Source: an uncultured bacterium (GTDB lineage: Bacteria; Bacillota_I; Bacilli_A; RFN20; CAG-826). Taken from it: DNA of 64,000 nt. A model generated the notes under the pieces. It did not search any database. It was not told where the DNA came from and saw only the letters and a program-made list of their open reading frames with translations. Positions 41,889-51,694 of the stretch are shown in pieces (position 1 is the first letter of the stretch; every line of letters begins with the position of its first letter). The position numbers and the translations under genes were made by a program. The stretch spans positions 264,047 to 328,046 of the forward strand of contig CASFKG010000002.1 in NCBI GenBank assembly GCA_949295325.1, read 5' to 3'.

Positions 41889-44546
41889 TTACTCCTTGAT
41901 GAGGACGGCGCTATGGCTGGGAAGGGTGCGGTTGGTTCCGCTGGATTGGCCGGCCCCGTTAAAGGAGGCCACCACTTCCCCGGCGGTGCCGAACAGGGCA
42001 TCGCTGTTGGAGAGGTTGACGAAGACGTGGAAGGTATCGTTGCCGAGGATCCTCTGGAAATTGAGGATGTAGTCGTTGCCGTTCCAGCCCCAGGGCACGA
42101 AATTGCCGCGGATAAGGGCCGGTTCGGAGTTCTTGGCGGTAGCGAAGGCCTTGATGGCGCTATAGTGGCTAGCGGGATCGGCCTGCTGCGTCTCGGCCGG
42201 GGCGACCAGGTCGCTTCCGTTGATGTCGTCCATCGAAACGCCGAAGGAAGAACCGTTCACGTTGTAGTGGGTGATGGTGTTTTCGTCTTCCCACTTCATC
42301 GGCTGGCGGTAATAGAGGTCGGCGTAGTCGGTGTCTTCGTCGGCTCCGGCCGGGAAATTGCCGGTCATCCCGAGTTCGTCCCCGTAATAAATCCAGGTAA
42401 GGCCCGGGAGCATGAGCTGGGCGATCTGCACGCAGGTCGCGAGTTCGTCCATTTCGGCGTAATTAACGGTGGTGACGTTCCCTTGGGCGGTCAGGCCGTC
42501 GCCATTGAAGGAAGTACCGGCAATCCGGTTGATGGAACGGGCGATGTCGTGGTTGCTCGTGAAGCTGCCCACTATCGCCGAGTACTCGGCCGCGCCGGTC
42601 TTCGGCATGGCGCTATCGCCCCGGTACTGGTTGTAGGCGGACATGACGCTGCGGAGGTTCCAATAGCCGCCGTGCGAAATGGAGGCACCGACGTTGCCGT
42701 CGAGCGTGGCATCGCTATCGGCACTATAGGGAGAGCCGTTATCGGTGGCGCCGAGATAGGCGGAAGCGGTACCGCTATAGGCACCGGAGGAACCGTTCAG
42801 GCGGCCCCTTGCCGCGAGGCTAGTGAGGTTGAAGTAGGAATAGAAGTCGAACATCGAGTCGAAGCCTTCGTAATAGGGGGCGACGTGGTAGGCGTGCCCG
42901 TCGAAGTTCTCGCCGACGATGAAGGCATTTGGGTACTGCGACTTGATCGCGTAGTTCAGTTCGCGCCAGAAATGGAGGTTCCTGGTAAGGTCGCTGGAGT
43001 AGTTCTCCCCTTCCGCGGTCACGTCCTTGATGAAGGTGTCGCTCTTCTTGATTTGAGCGAGGGAATCGGAATCCTGGGCGACCTCGTCTTCCATGTAGAT
43101 GTGCTTGACCGCATCCATGCGGAAGCCGTCGACCCCGAATTCGCACCAGTTGAGGGCGATGGCCTCGACGGCCTGGCGGGTTCCGGTATAGGAATAGTTG
43201 AGTTCGGGCATCGAGGAGCCGAACTTGGCGTAGTAGCTATAGACGGTTTCGCCGTAGGGATACCAGCAGTGCTCGATGTCGATGCCGTCTCCGGTATCGT
43301 GGTTGGCCCAGCGGTAGTAGCCGCGCAGGGTCTCGTCGAGCTGGGCCCCGTCCACGAACCACTTGTTGCCCGTGGAAGTATGGTTGATGACGAGGTCCAT
43401 GATGACGGCCATGCCGCGCGCATGGGCTTCGTCGATGAGTTCCTTGTAGTCGGCCTTGGCGGTGTCGGAAGTAACCATCCCGTAGACATCTTTGGAAGCC
43501 GTGGACATGGAAGAGCCGAATTTCTCGTCGATGCTAAGGTAGTCGGTTATGTCGTAGCCGTGGTAGGAATCGGATTTCTGGACCGGGGTGAGCCAGAGGA
43601 CGTTGACCCCGAGGTCCTTCAGGTAATCGAGTTTCTGGGTAATCCCGTAGATGTCGCCGAAACCGTCGCCGTCGCTGTCGGCGAAGGAAGACACCATGAT
43701 CTGGTAGCCGACGCCGGCGCCCTCGGAGAGTATGTCCCCGCCCTTCAGGAAGTCCGGGCTCGTATCCATGACCGGGGAAAGTTTGCCGTAGTCGACGTCG
43801 TTATAGGCGGGATTGTTGTAGGTTTCGTTGGTTCCGTCGTCGTCTTCGAAGGGATCGACGGGGTTGACCGCCGGGGTGGCGGCGACCGACTGGACCATGC
43901 CTTCGGTCACGAACGCGTGGTAGGAGGTCACTCCCCTTTCTTCGTCGGTCAGGGCGTAGTCGGCGACCTTGACATAGAGGTTGCTCCCGTCGTTGGTCCA
44001 GAAGCCGGAATCGGCCCTGGTGGAGGTCTTGACTATCTGCAGGCCGATGCGTTCCTCGTCGGCGTTTTCGGCGGTATGGTTGACGCCGAAGTTAACCGGG
44101 GTCCCCCCGATTACCTTCTCCGTATTGTCCCAGCCGCCGTCGTAGTCGGTCTTGGTAAGATCAATATCGATACAGGCATAGCCGAATTCGTCGACCGTGG
44201 CGTTGCCGCTCGCGGTCTTCAAGGCATCGCTCCCCTGGCTACGGCCGACCCAGTCGAACTTGGCGCCCTGGCCTTCGGTCGGGCGGTAGGGCCAGACCCA
44301 GACGTCCCAGTTGTTGTAGTTCAGCGGATTGCTGTCGTAGCGGAGGTAGTGATAGTAGAAATGATCGGCCTCCGAAGTCGTCTTCAGCCTCTCCATGTAG
44401 GCATCGACTTCGTCTTGGTTGTGTCCGCCCGGCTTGGAAGCGCTGGTCTCGCTGTAGGACTGGCCGCCGCCTCCGCAGGCCGATAGGGTCACGCCGAGGA
44501 AGGCAGCGGCCCCGAGCACGAAGGCCCTGAGTAGGTTCTTTTTCAT
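41889..44546 (-). CDS. Surface lipoprotein alpha-amylase (GH13) with CBM41-like module
   Basis: Endo-acting starch hydrolase, lipid-anchored: signal peptide ends in LSAC. Residues about 40-90 (HYLRYDSNPLNYNNWDVWVW) resemble CBM41, an alpha-glucan-binding module. The GH13 barrel runs from about 280: GVNVLWLTPV, the nucleophile in GFRMDAVKH (about 480), the acid/base in VGENFDGH (about 547) and NHD (about 667). GGAGG precedes the ATG at 44544-44546. 885 residues. It follows the surface-protein gene by 65 bases and probably shares its transcript. Confidence 0.92.
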   Translation of the reverse strand: MKKNLLRAFVLGAAAFLGVTLSACGGGGQSYSETSASKPGGHNQDEVDAYMERLKTTSEADHFYYHYLRYDSNPLNYNNWDVWVWPYRPTEGQGAKFDWVGRSQGSDALKTASGNATVDEFGYACIDIDLTKTDYDGGWDNTEKVIGGTPVNFGVNHTAENADEERIGLQIVKTSTRADSGFWTNDGSNLYVKVADYALTDEERGVTSYHAFVTEGMVQSVAATPAVNPVDPFEDDDGTNETYNNPAYNDVDYGKLSPVMDTSPDFLKGGDILSEGAGVGYQIMVSSFADSDGDGFGDIYGITQKLDYLKDLGVNVLWLTPVQKSDSYHGYDITDYLSIDEKFGSSMSTASKDVYGMVTSDTAKADYKELIDEAHARGMAVIMDLVINHTSTGNKWFVDGAQLDETLRGYYRWANHDTGDGIDIEHCWYPYGETVYSYYAKFGSSMPELNYSYTGTRQAVEAIALNWCEFGVDGFRMDAVKHIYMEDEVAQDSDSLAQIKKSDTFIKDVTAEGENYSSDLTRNLHFWRELNYAIKSQYPNAFIVGENFDGHAYHVAPYYEGFDSMFDFYSYFNLTSLAARGRLNGSSGAYSGTASAYLGATDNGSPYSADSDATLDGNVGASISHGGYWNLRSVMSAYNQYRGDSAMPKTGAAEYSAIVGSFTSNHDIARSINRIAGTSFNGDGLTAQGNVTTVNYAEMDELATCVQIAQLMLPGLTWIYYGDELGMTGNFPAGADEDTDYADLYYRQPMKWEDENTITHYNVNGSSFGVSMDDINGSDLVAPAETQQADPASHYSAIKAFATAKNSEPALIRGNFVPWGWNGNDYILNFQRILGNDTFHVFVNLSNSDALFGTAGEVVASFNGAGQSSGTNRTLPSHSAVLIKE

Positions 44547-44611
44547 AAATTCCTCCAAATATGCACGCAAAAAGGGGGACGGCTCAAATGCCCTCCCCCG
44601 GATTCATGGTT

Positions 44612-45826
44612 CTAGCGGCTTTTCCCCTGGCGGCGGGAACGGACGAGCATGGCCGCGGCGGCCGCGATGCCGACCGCAATGACGGCTATTCCGCCGGCCA
44701 TGACGGCGTTGCTGCCATCTTCGGAGCTGAAGAAGGCAGACAGGCCGTTAGCTTGAGTATTACTATTCAAAAGATTCTCCACAAACATCCTGTTGATTTT
44801 ATCCCAAGCCGATGTTTTGCTGATTTGCCCACCGGAATAGGAAGTATCCATCGAATCAAAGTCGTTAATCTCAATAGAAGACAATCTGTTTTGAAGCGCT
44901 TCGATCGAGGACTGGTCCGTAAAATCGGAAATGCCAAACCATGTATCCAAAAGGGTTTCTACGGACCCGTGTCCATTGTCCAAATCGGAAGAACAAGTCA
45001 AATAAGGTTCAAGAACGGTCGGCACCGCCTCATCTTTAAGTTCACCATCCAGGTCGGTAAGCGAAACGGCCGGATAATCAAAACGAAACACCTTGGCATT
45101 GTCGCCGGCATTATAAACATATTCACTAGAAGCAGCTTCAAAGGAATAAGAAGTATCGTTATATATCTTCAACTGCCAATTATTACCTACGACATCCTTG
45201 GGAAGATCAAAGTACGGGAAATAGGTGCCGCCGGAAACATCGACGTATCCCGTAGGCAAATATTCTTCATCTACACCATTGCCCCAGAAATGGAACACAT
45301 AGGAATAACCTTGCTCATCATAATGAGAATTACGATTGACCCAAACGCGCAGATTGTCTTCTCCGATAACGGGTTCAACCACCTGGTAGGTCCATGTCAG
45401 AGAATTCCAGCCTCCCAAATTACCGACCGGAACGTAATTTCCGATTTTGCGAGATAATTCCGGAAAAACGAGATTACCCGTCTGATTTCCATTGCCGTTG
45501 TGGACAATTATATTCTCATAAGGGTAGTACGGGATGGAAAAATCAGCTTCACCGTTTATGATCGGAGAAGAAATGTCATTGAAGTCACCAGATTTTACAC
45601 TGCCGCTCCACAAATATACGTAGCAATTGCCATTCGGAAAGTCATTTGGCCATTGAATCTCAATTTTAAATCTCAGTGTTTCGCTATCAGTAAGAAGCGT
45701 AGTTCCGGCAGCCTCGGCGGGAACGTATTCGGTATCCATGTAGCCCTGGGCCACTACCCCGGCTCCCAAAGCGGCCGCGCAGGCCACCATTCCCCCGATG
45801 AGGGACAAAGACATCCTCTTGTTCAT
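44612..45826 (-). CDS. Membrane-anchored surface protein, probable starch-locus binding protein
   Basis: 404 residues: signal peptide (LIGGMVACAAALGAGVVA), beta-rich extracellular region with tryptophan-rich stretches (DNLRVWVNRNSHYDE, VFHFWGNG), and a C-terminal span plus basic end (VMAGGIAVIAVGIAAAAAMLVRSRRQ). No LPXTG. The aromatic pattern is like carbohydrate-binding modules, but I cannot assign one. The middle (about 44.75-45.7 kb) is clearly more AT-rich than its neighbours. AGGAGG seven bases upstream; operator-controlled promoter. Confidence 0.78.
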   Translation of the reverse strand: MNKRMSLSLIGGMVACAAALGAGVVAQGYMDTEYVPAEAAGTTLLTDSETLRFKIEIQWPNDFPNGNCYVYLWSGSVKSGDFNDISSPIINGEADFSIPYYPYENIIVHNGNGNQTGNLVFPELSRKIGNYVPVGNLGGWNSLTWTYQVVEPVIGEDNLRVWVNRNSHYDEQGYSYVFHFWGNGVDEEYLPTGYVDVSGGTYFPYFDLPKDVVGNNWQLKIYNDTSYSFEAASSEYVYNAGDNAKVFRFDYPAVSLTDLDGELKDEAVPTVLEPYLTCSSDLDNGHGSVETLLDTWFGISDFTDQSSIEALQNRLSSIEINDFDSMDTSYSGGQISKTSAWDKINRMFVENLLNSNTQANGLSAFFSSEDGSNAVMAGGIAVIAVGIAAAAAMLVRSRRQGKSR

Positions 45827-45875
45827 GCTGAGATCCTCCTAAACGGAAACAAAGGGCCGCGCCCTTCTTGGGCAT

Positions 45876-45903
45876 ATTTTAACGACATGGAAAGCGCTTT
45901 CAA
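45876..45903 (-). promoter_or_regulatory. Promoter with LacI-type operator for surface protein-amylase
   Basis: Minus strand: TTGAAA (45898-45903), 16 bases, TAAAAT (45876-45881). GGAAAGCGCTTTCA (45889-45902, plus) is a near-perfect palindrome covering -35 and spacer and differs from the cre consensus at one end position. Confidence 0.72.
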
Positions 45904-45945
45904 GCAAATTGGCGCTTTTTCGGCCGGAAAACGGCCTTTCCACGG

Positions 45946-45971
45946 AAAAAGGGACCGCAGCGGGCGGTCCC
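45946..45971 (-). terminator. Terminator of the pullulanase gene
   Basis: Minus-strand hairpin GGGACCGCCCGCTGCGGTCCC followed by five T, 15 bases past the stop. A second hairpin (45922-45936) lies just beyond it. Confidence 0.88.
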
Positions 45972-45985
45972 CTTTCCTCGATTAA

Positions 45986-48900
45986 TCAAAGAGCCTTGAG
46001 CAGGAGCAGTTCGAAGCGGCCGACGCCGATTGAGCCGTTAGATATCGAGAAGGTCGTCCCTTCCTCGTGGTAGTCCGAGCTCGAGTAGACGACTTCGACG
46101 CTTTGGTTGCTGATGGCGAGGTTGCTTGTTTCGCCTTCGCTCCGGCCGCCGAGCATAACGTAGTAATGTTCCCCGGAAGCGCTGCGGAAGTTGGCGGCGA
46201 TGGCCGTGTAGTCGTTGGGGTACTTGCCGAGGTTGCCCCAGGACCAGGCATCGGGGTCGCTGCCCTCGATGTTCTCGGCGTACTGCATCCCGAAGAGGTC
46301 CCCCATCATCTCGGCGCGGTAATGGATGGCCTCGATGGTCTTGAGGTACTCGTCGTAGTACTTGACCTTGCGGTCCCACTTGAAGGAGTTGCACTCGTCG
46401 CCGTAGTTGTAGGAGTTGCGCACCAGCATGTTGCCGTCTTCGAGCATGATGGCGTCGGTGTTGGTCGGATCGTCTTCCTGCAACGACTCGATCAATGCGA
46501 AGTAGGGATCCTCCGGCGTCAGTATCTTCTGGCGGAAGATCTCGTCGCCGCCGTTAAGGAAGGCGATGCCTTGGCTCATCATCACCGCGGCGTTGAGGGC
46601 GACGGTGGCGGCGATGGCCTCGGGCCTATCCTCGGCGGTCGGGCCCTCGTCGTAGCCGAATACCCAGTTCAGCTGGTCGTAGAGCGTGTAGTTGTCGTGG
46701 CAGGCCACGTAGTTCACCGTCTGGGCGGGGTTGGCTCCCGGGGCCCGGTAGTTGGCCCCGAGGAACTGCCCGACCGAATCGGTCAGGTACTGGTTGGTGT
46801 TCCCGTTGCCGTCGGGGGCGAGGTCGTTGGCCCCCTTGCTGATGAATCCCCAGTCCGGCTTCCCGCCGTCCCACTGGGTATTGCCCTTCAGGCCGTCGCG
46901 GCCGGCGTCGTTGAAGCAGCCCACTCCGCCCTTGCCGACGTCGTAGAGCTGGCTATAGACGTTGGAGTTGTTCGCGGAAAGGTAGGGTTCCTTGAGTCCG
47001 TTGCCGTCGGGATTGCCGAAGCTGCCGTCCCAGCCTTCGCCGTAGACGACGATCTGGGGGTCGACTTCGTAGAGGGCGTCCTTGACCGCCCTCATGGTTT
47101 CGGTATCCAGGCAGCCCATGAGGTCGAAGCGGAAGCCCTTGATTCCGTATTGCTCGGCCCAGAAGACGACCGAGTCGACGATGTACTTGCGGACCATCGG
47201 GCGCTGGCTCGCCGTGACGTTCCCGGTACCGGAGCCGTCGATGTAGCCGCCCTCGGCGTTCTTGCGGAAGAAGTAGTCGGGGATGACCTTGTTGAAGCAG
47301 TTGTTGCCGACCGAGGCCAGGTGGTTGTAGACGACGTCCATGATGATCCTTATGCCCTTGTCGGCAAAGGCCTTGATGAGGGTCTTGTACTCGAGGATGC
47401 GGGTCACGGGTTCGAAGGGGTCGCTCGAATAGCTGCCCTCGACCACGTTGTAGTTGAGGGGGTTGTAGCCCCAGTTGTAGGAAGGCGAACTGACGACGTT
47501 TCCTTCCCCGTCGGTGATTGTGCGCTCGTCGTTATCCTGGTCGAAGACCGGCAAAAGCTGCACGGCGTTGACCCCGGTTTCCACGATGTGGTCGAAACCG
47601 GTTTTGACGCTCGCGCCGCCTTCCGCGTACGTGGTCCCCGATTCGGAAAAGGCCAAATAGGTGCCCGGCTTGTTTTCGCCCCTCCACGTGTCGTCCATCG
47701 TGAGGTCCCGGATATGGGCCTCGTAGACCGAAAGTTCGTTCGGGGCGCTTATCGCGTAGTCGGTCGAAAGCTTGGCGATGGATTCGTCGAAGCCCAGCGG
47801 TTCGGCGTCCTCGGAGGCCCAGGTCGCGTCGTTCATGACGTAGCCCCTGATGCCGTTGATGCCGGCGGCATGGGCGTAGGGATCGATGGTTTCCTGGCTG
47901 CCGTCGCTCGTGGTGACGTAATAGGTGTAGAAGCGCCGGCTTGGCAGGGTCCTGTCCTCCGTGTAGGTCCAGACGCCCTTCTCCTCGCGGGTCATTTCGC
48001 GGGTCTGGTGGTTGTTCAAGGTATTGTCGACCACCCCAAGGTGGTTGACCTCCGTCGTTTCGCCCAGTACATAGGTGAATAGCTGTACCCGGCTCGCGGT
48101 CGGGGCCCAGAGCTTGTACTGCGATTTCCCCTCCGGTGTCACGGTATAGCCGAGATCGTTTCCGTCATAGACGTATTCGTCTTGGAACTTATCGGTGTCA
48201 TAGAGGTTGACGAAACTGGCCGAGCGCGTCCTGAAACGTCCCGTGTTCTGCGCGAAATTGCACTCGAGCGTGTAATTAAGTCCCGGGTCAACCTCACCGC
48301 TTAACTTAATCTCGAAGGAATTGGAATTCGCGGTACCGGAGGCCACAAGGTAGTCGGCTGGATCGTAGGGGCGCTCGTTTTCCACCAGGAAGTAGTAGTG
48401 GCCGTCGTAGGCATAAAGCCTCCAGTCGACGACCCGGCCGATTTCTTCAGCTGGACGGGTTCCATCGTCATTGCCGGCGCCTTTGACAACGAGGGTCTCC
48501 CAGTCCTCGAAGTAAAGCGAACCGATGCGGTCGCCCAAGGCCTCGTTGCGGGTGGCGTAACACTCGATGTTGCCGCCGTTGCCCTGAATGCCGTATACGG
48601 TCAGACGCTGCCGGCCGTTTCCGATGTCCTCTATATAGTTTTCGTAGCCGGCGAAGGGAACAAGAGTATCGTTGCTTTGCCCGGCCCAGGTTCCGGCTTC
48701 CTTGACGATGAAGGAAATGGAAGCAAGTTCTACGCCGGCGAAGGGGCCGGTTTGGAGATCGAGGTCGTAGTAGATGCCGTAGCTATCGGGGGAAGACTGG
48801 TTGGTGAATGGAGTTTCACCCATCACGTTGCCGTCGACGCCGTTGGCCCAGATCCACAGCCTCTTGCTGGCGTAGTCGTTCTGGTCGTTATGGTAGTAAA

Positions 48901-49111
48901 TGCGGACGATGCCGTCAAAGGCGAGCGAATACCCGGGATCGGAGACGATTCCGCCTCCACCGCCGGCGTCATCGCTGGTTTCCGAGGAGGTTAGGTCCCC
49001 TCCCCCGGTGCTATGGTCGGACGAGGTGCCGCCGGAGTCTCCGGTACCACAGCCGGTTAGGGCCATGACGGCCCCGATGGTCAAAAGCAGGAGCGATTTG
49101 TTATTTTTCAT
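45986..49111 (-). CDS. pulA: Type I pullulanase, lipoprotein
   Basis: Cuts alpha-1,6 branches of pullulan and starch. Lipobox LTGC; residues about 65-110 (IVRIYYHNDQNDYASKRLWIW) are a CBM41 module; about 330-420 is CBM48-like (YKLWAPTASRVQLF). The type I motif YNWGYNP (usually YNWGYDP) is at about 547, nucleophile in GFRFDLMGC (about 665), acid/base in YGEGWDG (about 691), HDN at about 807. 1041 residues. The last Asp-to-Asn change in the motif is noted. Surface debranching should feed linear chains to the amylases and importer. Confidence 0.94.
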   Translation of the reverse strand: MKNNKSLLLLTIGAVMALTGCGTGDSGGTSSDHSTGGGDLTSSETSDDAGGGGGIVSDPGYSLAFDGIVRIYYHNDQNDYASKRLWIWANGVDGNVMGETPFTNQSSPDSYGIYYDLDLQTGPFAGVELASISFIVKEAGTWAGQSNDTLVPFAGYENYIEDIGNGRQRLTVYGIQGNGGNIECYATRNEALGDRIGSLYFEDWETLVVKGAGNDDGTRPAEEIGRVVDWRLYAYDGHYYFLVENERPYDPADYLVASGTANSNSFEIKLSGEVDPGLNYTLECNFAQNTGRFRTRSASFVNLYDTDKFQDEYVYDGNDLGYTVTPEGKSQYKLWAPTASRVQLFTYVLGETTEVNHLGVVDNTLNNHQTREMTREEKGVWTYTEDRTLPSRRFYTYYVTTSDGSQETIDPYAHAAGINGIRGYVMNDATWASEDAEPLGFDESIAKLSTDYAISAPNELSVYEAHIRDLTMDDTWRGENKPGTYLAFSESGTTYAEGGASVKTGFDHIVETGVNAVQLLPVFDQDNDERTITDGEGNVVSSPSYNWGYNPLNYNVVEGSYSSDPFEPVTRILEYKTLIKAFADKGIRIIMDVVYNHLASVGNNCFNKVIPDYFFRKNAEGGYIDGSGTGNVTASQRPMVRKYIVDSVVFWAEQYGIKGFRFDLMGCLDTETMRAVKDALYEVDPQIVVYGEGWDGSFGNPDGNGLKEPYLSANNSNVYSQLYDVGKGGVGCFNDAGRDGLKGNTQWDGGKPDWGFISKGANDLAPDGNGNTNQYLTDSVGQFLGANYRAPGANPAQTVNYVACHDNYTLYDQLNWVFGYDEGPTAEDRPEAIAATVALNAAVMMSQGIAFLNGGDEIFRQKILTPEDPYFALIESLQEDDPTNTDAIMLEDGNMLVRNSYNYGDECNSFKWDRKVKYYDEYLKTIEAIHYRAEMMGDLFGMQYAENIEGSDPDAWSWGNLGKYPNDYTAIAANFRSASGEHYYVMLGGRSEGETSNLAISNQSVEVVYSSSDYHEEGTTFSISNGSIGVGRFELLLLKAL

Positions 49112-49149
49112 GTTTTTCCTTTCCTGGTCCTTGGCTACTGAATTGTGTC

Positions 49150-50766
49150 TCAGACGGCCTTCAGAAGGACGCTATTGAAAGCCGGGATGGCAATGGAGGT
49201 TCCCTCGAGTATGGAGGAACTCCGGGAAGTCGTTATCTCCCCGACGACCGAGGCGGCGATAGGCAACGCCACCTCCGCCTCGCCGGAGACCGTATTGTGG
49301 ACGAGGTAGTAAACGCCGTCTTGGGCGGTAATCTTAAATCCGGGATAGGCCCTGGCATTTCCAAGGTTTTCCCAGATCGCATTCATGGTGAAGACACTCG
49401 GGAAGGAATTGCGGAGGTCGATGACCTTCCGATAATGGTTAAGAAGGCTATAGGGCTCCCCAAGGAGGTCGTAGGCCCCCTTCTCCGTCTGGTAAGGCGA
49501 GTCGTCGAAGCCTTCGGGGTTGCGGGCCCTTGGGTATCCTTTCCCCCATACCATCGCGGTCCTCCGCGGTGAATCGCTGTTGGCCCCGCCTTTTACGCCC
49601 CACATGTCGATTTCCTCGCCGTAGTACATCCAAGGCGTACCGGGAGTAAGTATATACATGCTCGCGAGCATCTTCTTCTTGTTTTCCTGTTCTTCGCCGG
49701 AATTAGCGAAGTAGCCGCTGAGCCGGTCGGTATCGTGGTTTCCTACGAACATGGCGAGATTGCCGTCGGGATCAGCCTCCTTTATGCCCTCGATGGTCGA
49801 ACAGAGGGAACTCGGGAAATAGCCGAGTTTCGAGGCGACGCTCAACCCGGCCCCGGGGCCGGACCCGTTCAACTCGCTCATCGGGAAGTTGAAGAAGGTC
49901 ATGCCGCTTTCCTCGTAGGGTCGCAAGGCAGAAGCCGAGTTAAGCCAGGCCTCGGCGACGAGGTAGCAGTCCGGATCGATACTTCGGCAGACGCCCTTAA
50001 GCCAGTTCAGGAACTCAACGTTTCTCTGCTCGTTCAGGTAGTAGAAATAGATGGCTGCATCGAAGCGGAAACCATCGACTTTGTGGTCTTCGAGCCAGAA
50101 GCGCACAATGTCGGAGAACTGTTCCCGCACGTCCTGATTGTCGCAGTTGAATTCCGGCATGGAAGGCGAGAAATTGCTTTCGTAATAGGCATCGGCGACG
50201 GGCGAATAGGTATAACCCGCTCCCCCGTTTTCCGACCAGACGTACCAGTCGGCCTTGCTGTCCTCGGAGGTATCGCCGTTCCTATGGTCTTCCGCGGATT
50301 GAAGGAACCACGGATTGGCATTCGAGGAATGGTTAAGCACGAGGTCGATTATCACCTCTATCCCCGCCTCGTGGCAGGTTTCCACGAGAACGTCGAAGTC
50401 CTGGAGCGTCCCGTACTCGGCCCGGACGCCGTAATAGTCGTTCACGTCGTAGCCGTGGTAGGAGTTGGATGGATAGAAAGGCGTGAGCCAGATCCTTCTT
50501 ATTCCCAGGAGCTCGAGATAGGGAACCTTTTGCGTGATCCCGATGAGATCCCCCTGCCCGTCGCCGTTCCCGTCGGAAAACGAACCGGTGAAAATCTCGT
50601 AGCCCACGCCCTCGTAGGGTGCCTCGGCCCCGCTTATCCCGTAGCCGGGGTCGACTATTATCTCCTGCGGCCCGCAGGAAGAAAGGCTTATCGGCAGGCT
50701 AAGCAAAAGGGCAAGGCAGGCAAGCCTGCCAAGCCCCTTCCCGCCCTTGTAGCAAGGTACGGGCAT
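49150..50766 (-). CDS. GH13 amylase/glucosidase lipoprotein
   Basis: Signal peptide with lipobox LSSC, then a compact GH13 barrel: IRRIWLTPFYPS, nucleophile in VDGFRFDAAIYF (about 236), acid/base in LVAEAW (about 270), GNHDTDR (about 344), and a short C-terminal beta domain. 538 residues. Specificity (alpha-amylase, maltogenic or oligo-1,6) cannot be settled. The ATG at 50764-50766 starts one base after the malG stop, so it is the last sugar gene of the malE-malF-malG transcript before pulA. Confidence 0.9.
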   Translation of the reverse strand: MPVPCYKGGKGLGRLACLALLLSLPISLSSCGPQEIIVDPGYGISGAEAPYEGVGYEIFTGSFSDGNGDGQGDLIGITQKVPYLELLGIRRIWLTPFYPSNSYHGYDVNDYYGVRAEYGTLQDFDVLVETCHEAGIEVIIDLVLNHSSNANPWFLQSAEDHRNGDTSEDSKADWYVWSENGGAGYTYSPVADAYYESNFSPSMPEFNCDNQDVREQFSDIVRFWLEDHKVDGFRFDAAIYFYYLNEQRNVEFLNWLKGVCRSIDPDCYLVAEAWLNSASALRPYEESGMTFFNFPMSELNGSGPGAGLSVASKLGYFPSSLCSTIEGIKEADPDGNLAMFVGNHDTDRLSGYFANSGEEQENKKKMLASMYILTPGTPWMYYGEEIDMWGVKGGANSDSPRRTAMVWGKGYPRARNPEGFDDSPYQTEKGAYDLLGEPYSLLNHYRKVIDLRNSFPSVFTMNAIWENLGNARAYPGFKITAQDGVYYLVHNTVSGEAEVALPIAASVVGEITTSRSSSILEGTSIAIPAFNSVLLKAV

Positions 50767-50767
50767 A

Positions 50768-51694
50768 TTAGCCTTTGACCGCTCCACCGGTGACGCCGGA
50801 AACGTAGTAGCGCTGCATGCACATGAAGAGTATGGCTACCGGGACCGCAACCAGCACCGCGCCGGCGCAGAACTGTCCCCAATAGCGTCCCCTCGTGCCG
50901 TCGGTGACGGAGAGCATGGCATTAAGCATGATGGCAACCGTCCAGTTGTCCTTGGTGTTATTGAGGGTTGTGCCAAGGATGTAGGAGGAGGTAATGTATT
51001 CACCCCAAGGCGCCATGAAGGCCGTTAGGGCCGTGTAGACGACGATCGGCTTGGATAGCGGCATGATAATCTTGTAGAAAATCTGGAAACGGGTCGCCCC
51101 GTCAACCATGGCCGCTTCATCGATTTGCTTGGAAATTGTGTCGAAGAAGCCTTTCGAGATGTAGTAGTTCATGCCGGCGCCGCCGGAATAGATGATGATC
51201 ATCGACCAGATCGTCTGGCGGATGCCGATGGTTTCCATGAACCAGTACATGATGATGAGGGAGAGGAAGCCCGGGAACATCCCGAGGATCAGGATCACCC
51301 TCATGAAACCCGGACGGGCCTTGAATCTCAGACGGCTGAAAGCATAGGCGGTGGCCAAGGTCATAAGAGTCGAGATGATCATGACGAAGAAGGCGATGAC
51401 CAAGGTGTTGATGAAGCCGCCCAAATAGAACTTCCCGCCGGCAACGTAGCCAAAGAAGTTGTAGTCGCTAGCCACCCAGGATTTCGAGCCGAATTCGTAC
51501 CTCATGTTGGTGACTAGGCCCTGGTAGTTGCCGAGCCAGTAGGAGTTCGGGGCGAAAAGGGCCGCCGAATTGACACCTGGATCGGCACTGAAACTCTGCA
51601 AAACCAGCCAGACAATGGGCGAAATCCAAATGATGGAAAGTAGCGTCAATATGATGTAGACGAAGACATCGCCTACTATTCTCCTGCTTTTCAT
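50768..51694 (-). CDS. malG: Maltodextrin ABC transporter permease MalG
   Basis: Membrane subunit of a carbohydrate (CUT1) importer. About six spans; the cytoplasmic EAA loop that docks the ATPase is EAAMVDGATRFQIFYKIIMPLSKP (about 190-215, shown in part). 308 residues, ATG overlapping the malF stop by one base. The ATPase gene is not in the window; a shared MsmX-type ATPase elsewhere is likely. Confidence 0.93.
   Translation of the reverse strand: MKSRRIVGDVFVYIILTLLSIIWISPIVWLVLQSFSADPGVNSAALFAPNSYWLGNYQGLVTNMRYEFGSKSWVASDYNFFGYVAGGKFYLGGFINTLVIAFFVMIISTLMTLATAYAFSRLRFKARPGFMRVILILGMFPGFLSLIIMYWFMETIGIRQTIWSMIIIYSGGAGMNYYISKGFFDTISKQIDEAAMVDGATRFQIFYKIIMPLSKPIVVYTALTAFMAPWGEYITSSYILGTTLNNTKDNWTVAIMLNAMLSVTDGTRGRYWGQFCAGAVLVAVPVAILFMCMQRYYVSGVTGGAVKG

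Noticed and set aside
41571-44486. A 971-codon open frame on plus, opposite the amylase gene
   Set aside because: It is the antisense shadow of a GC-rich gene with low-stop codons; it has no ribosome site or recognisable domain, while the minus frame has all GH13 motifs.
44891-44904. TTGAAGCGCTTCGA, similar to the sugar operator
   Set aside because: It lies within the surface-protein coding region, with no promoter around it, and lacks the extended match.
46067-48082. A 671-codon open frame on plus opposite pullulanase
   Set aside because: Same antisense effect; the minus frame carries YNWGYNP and the catalytic residues.
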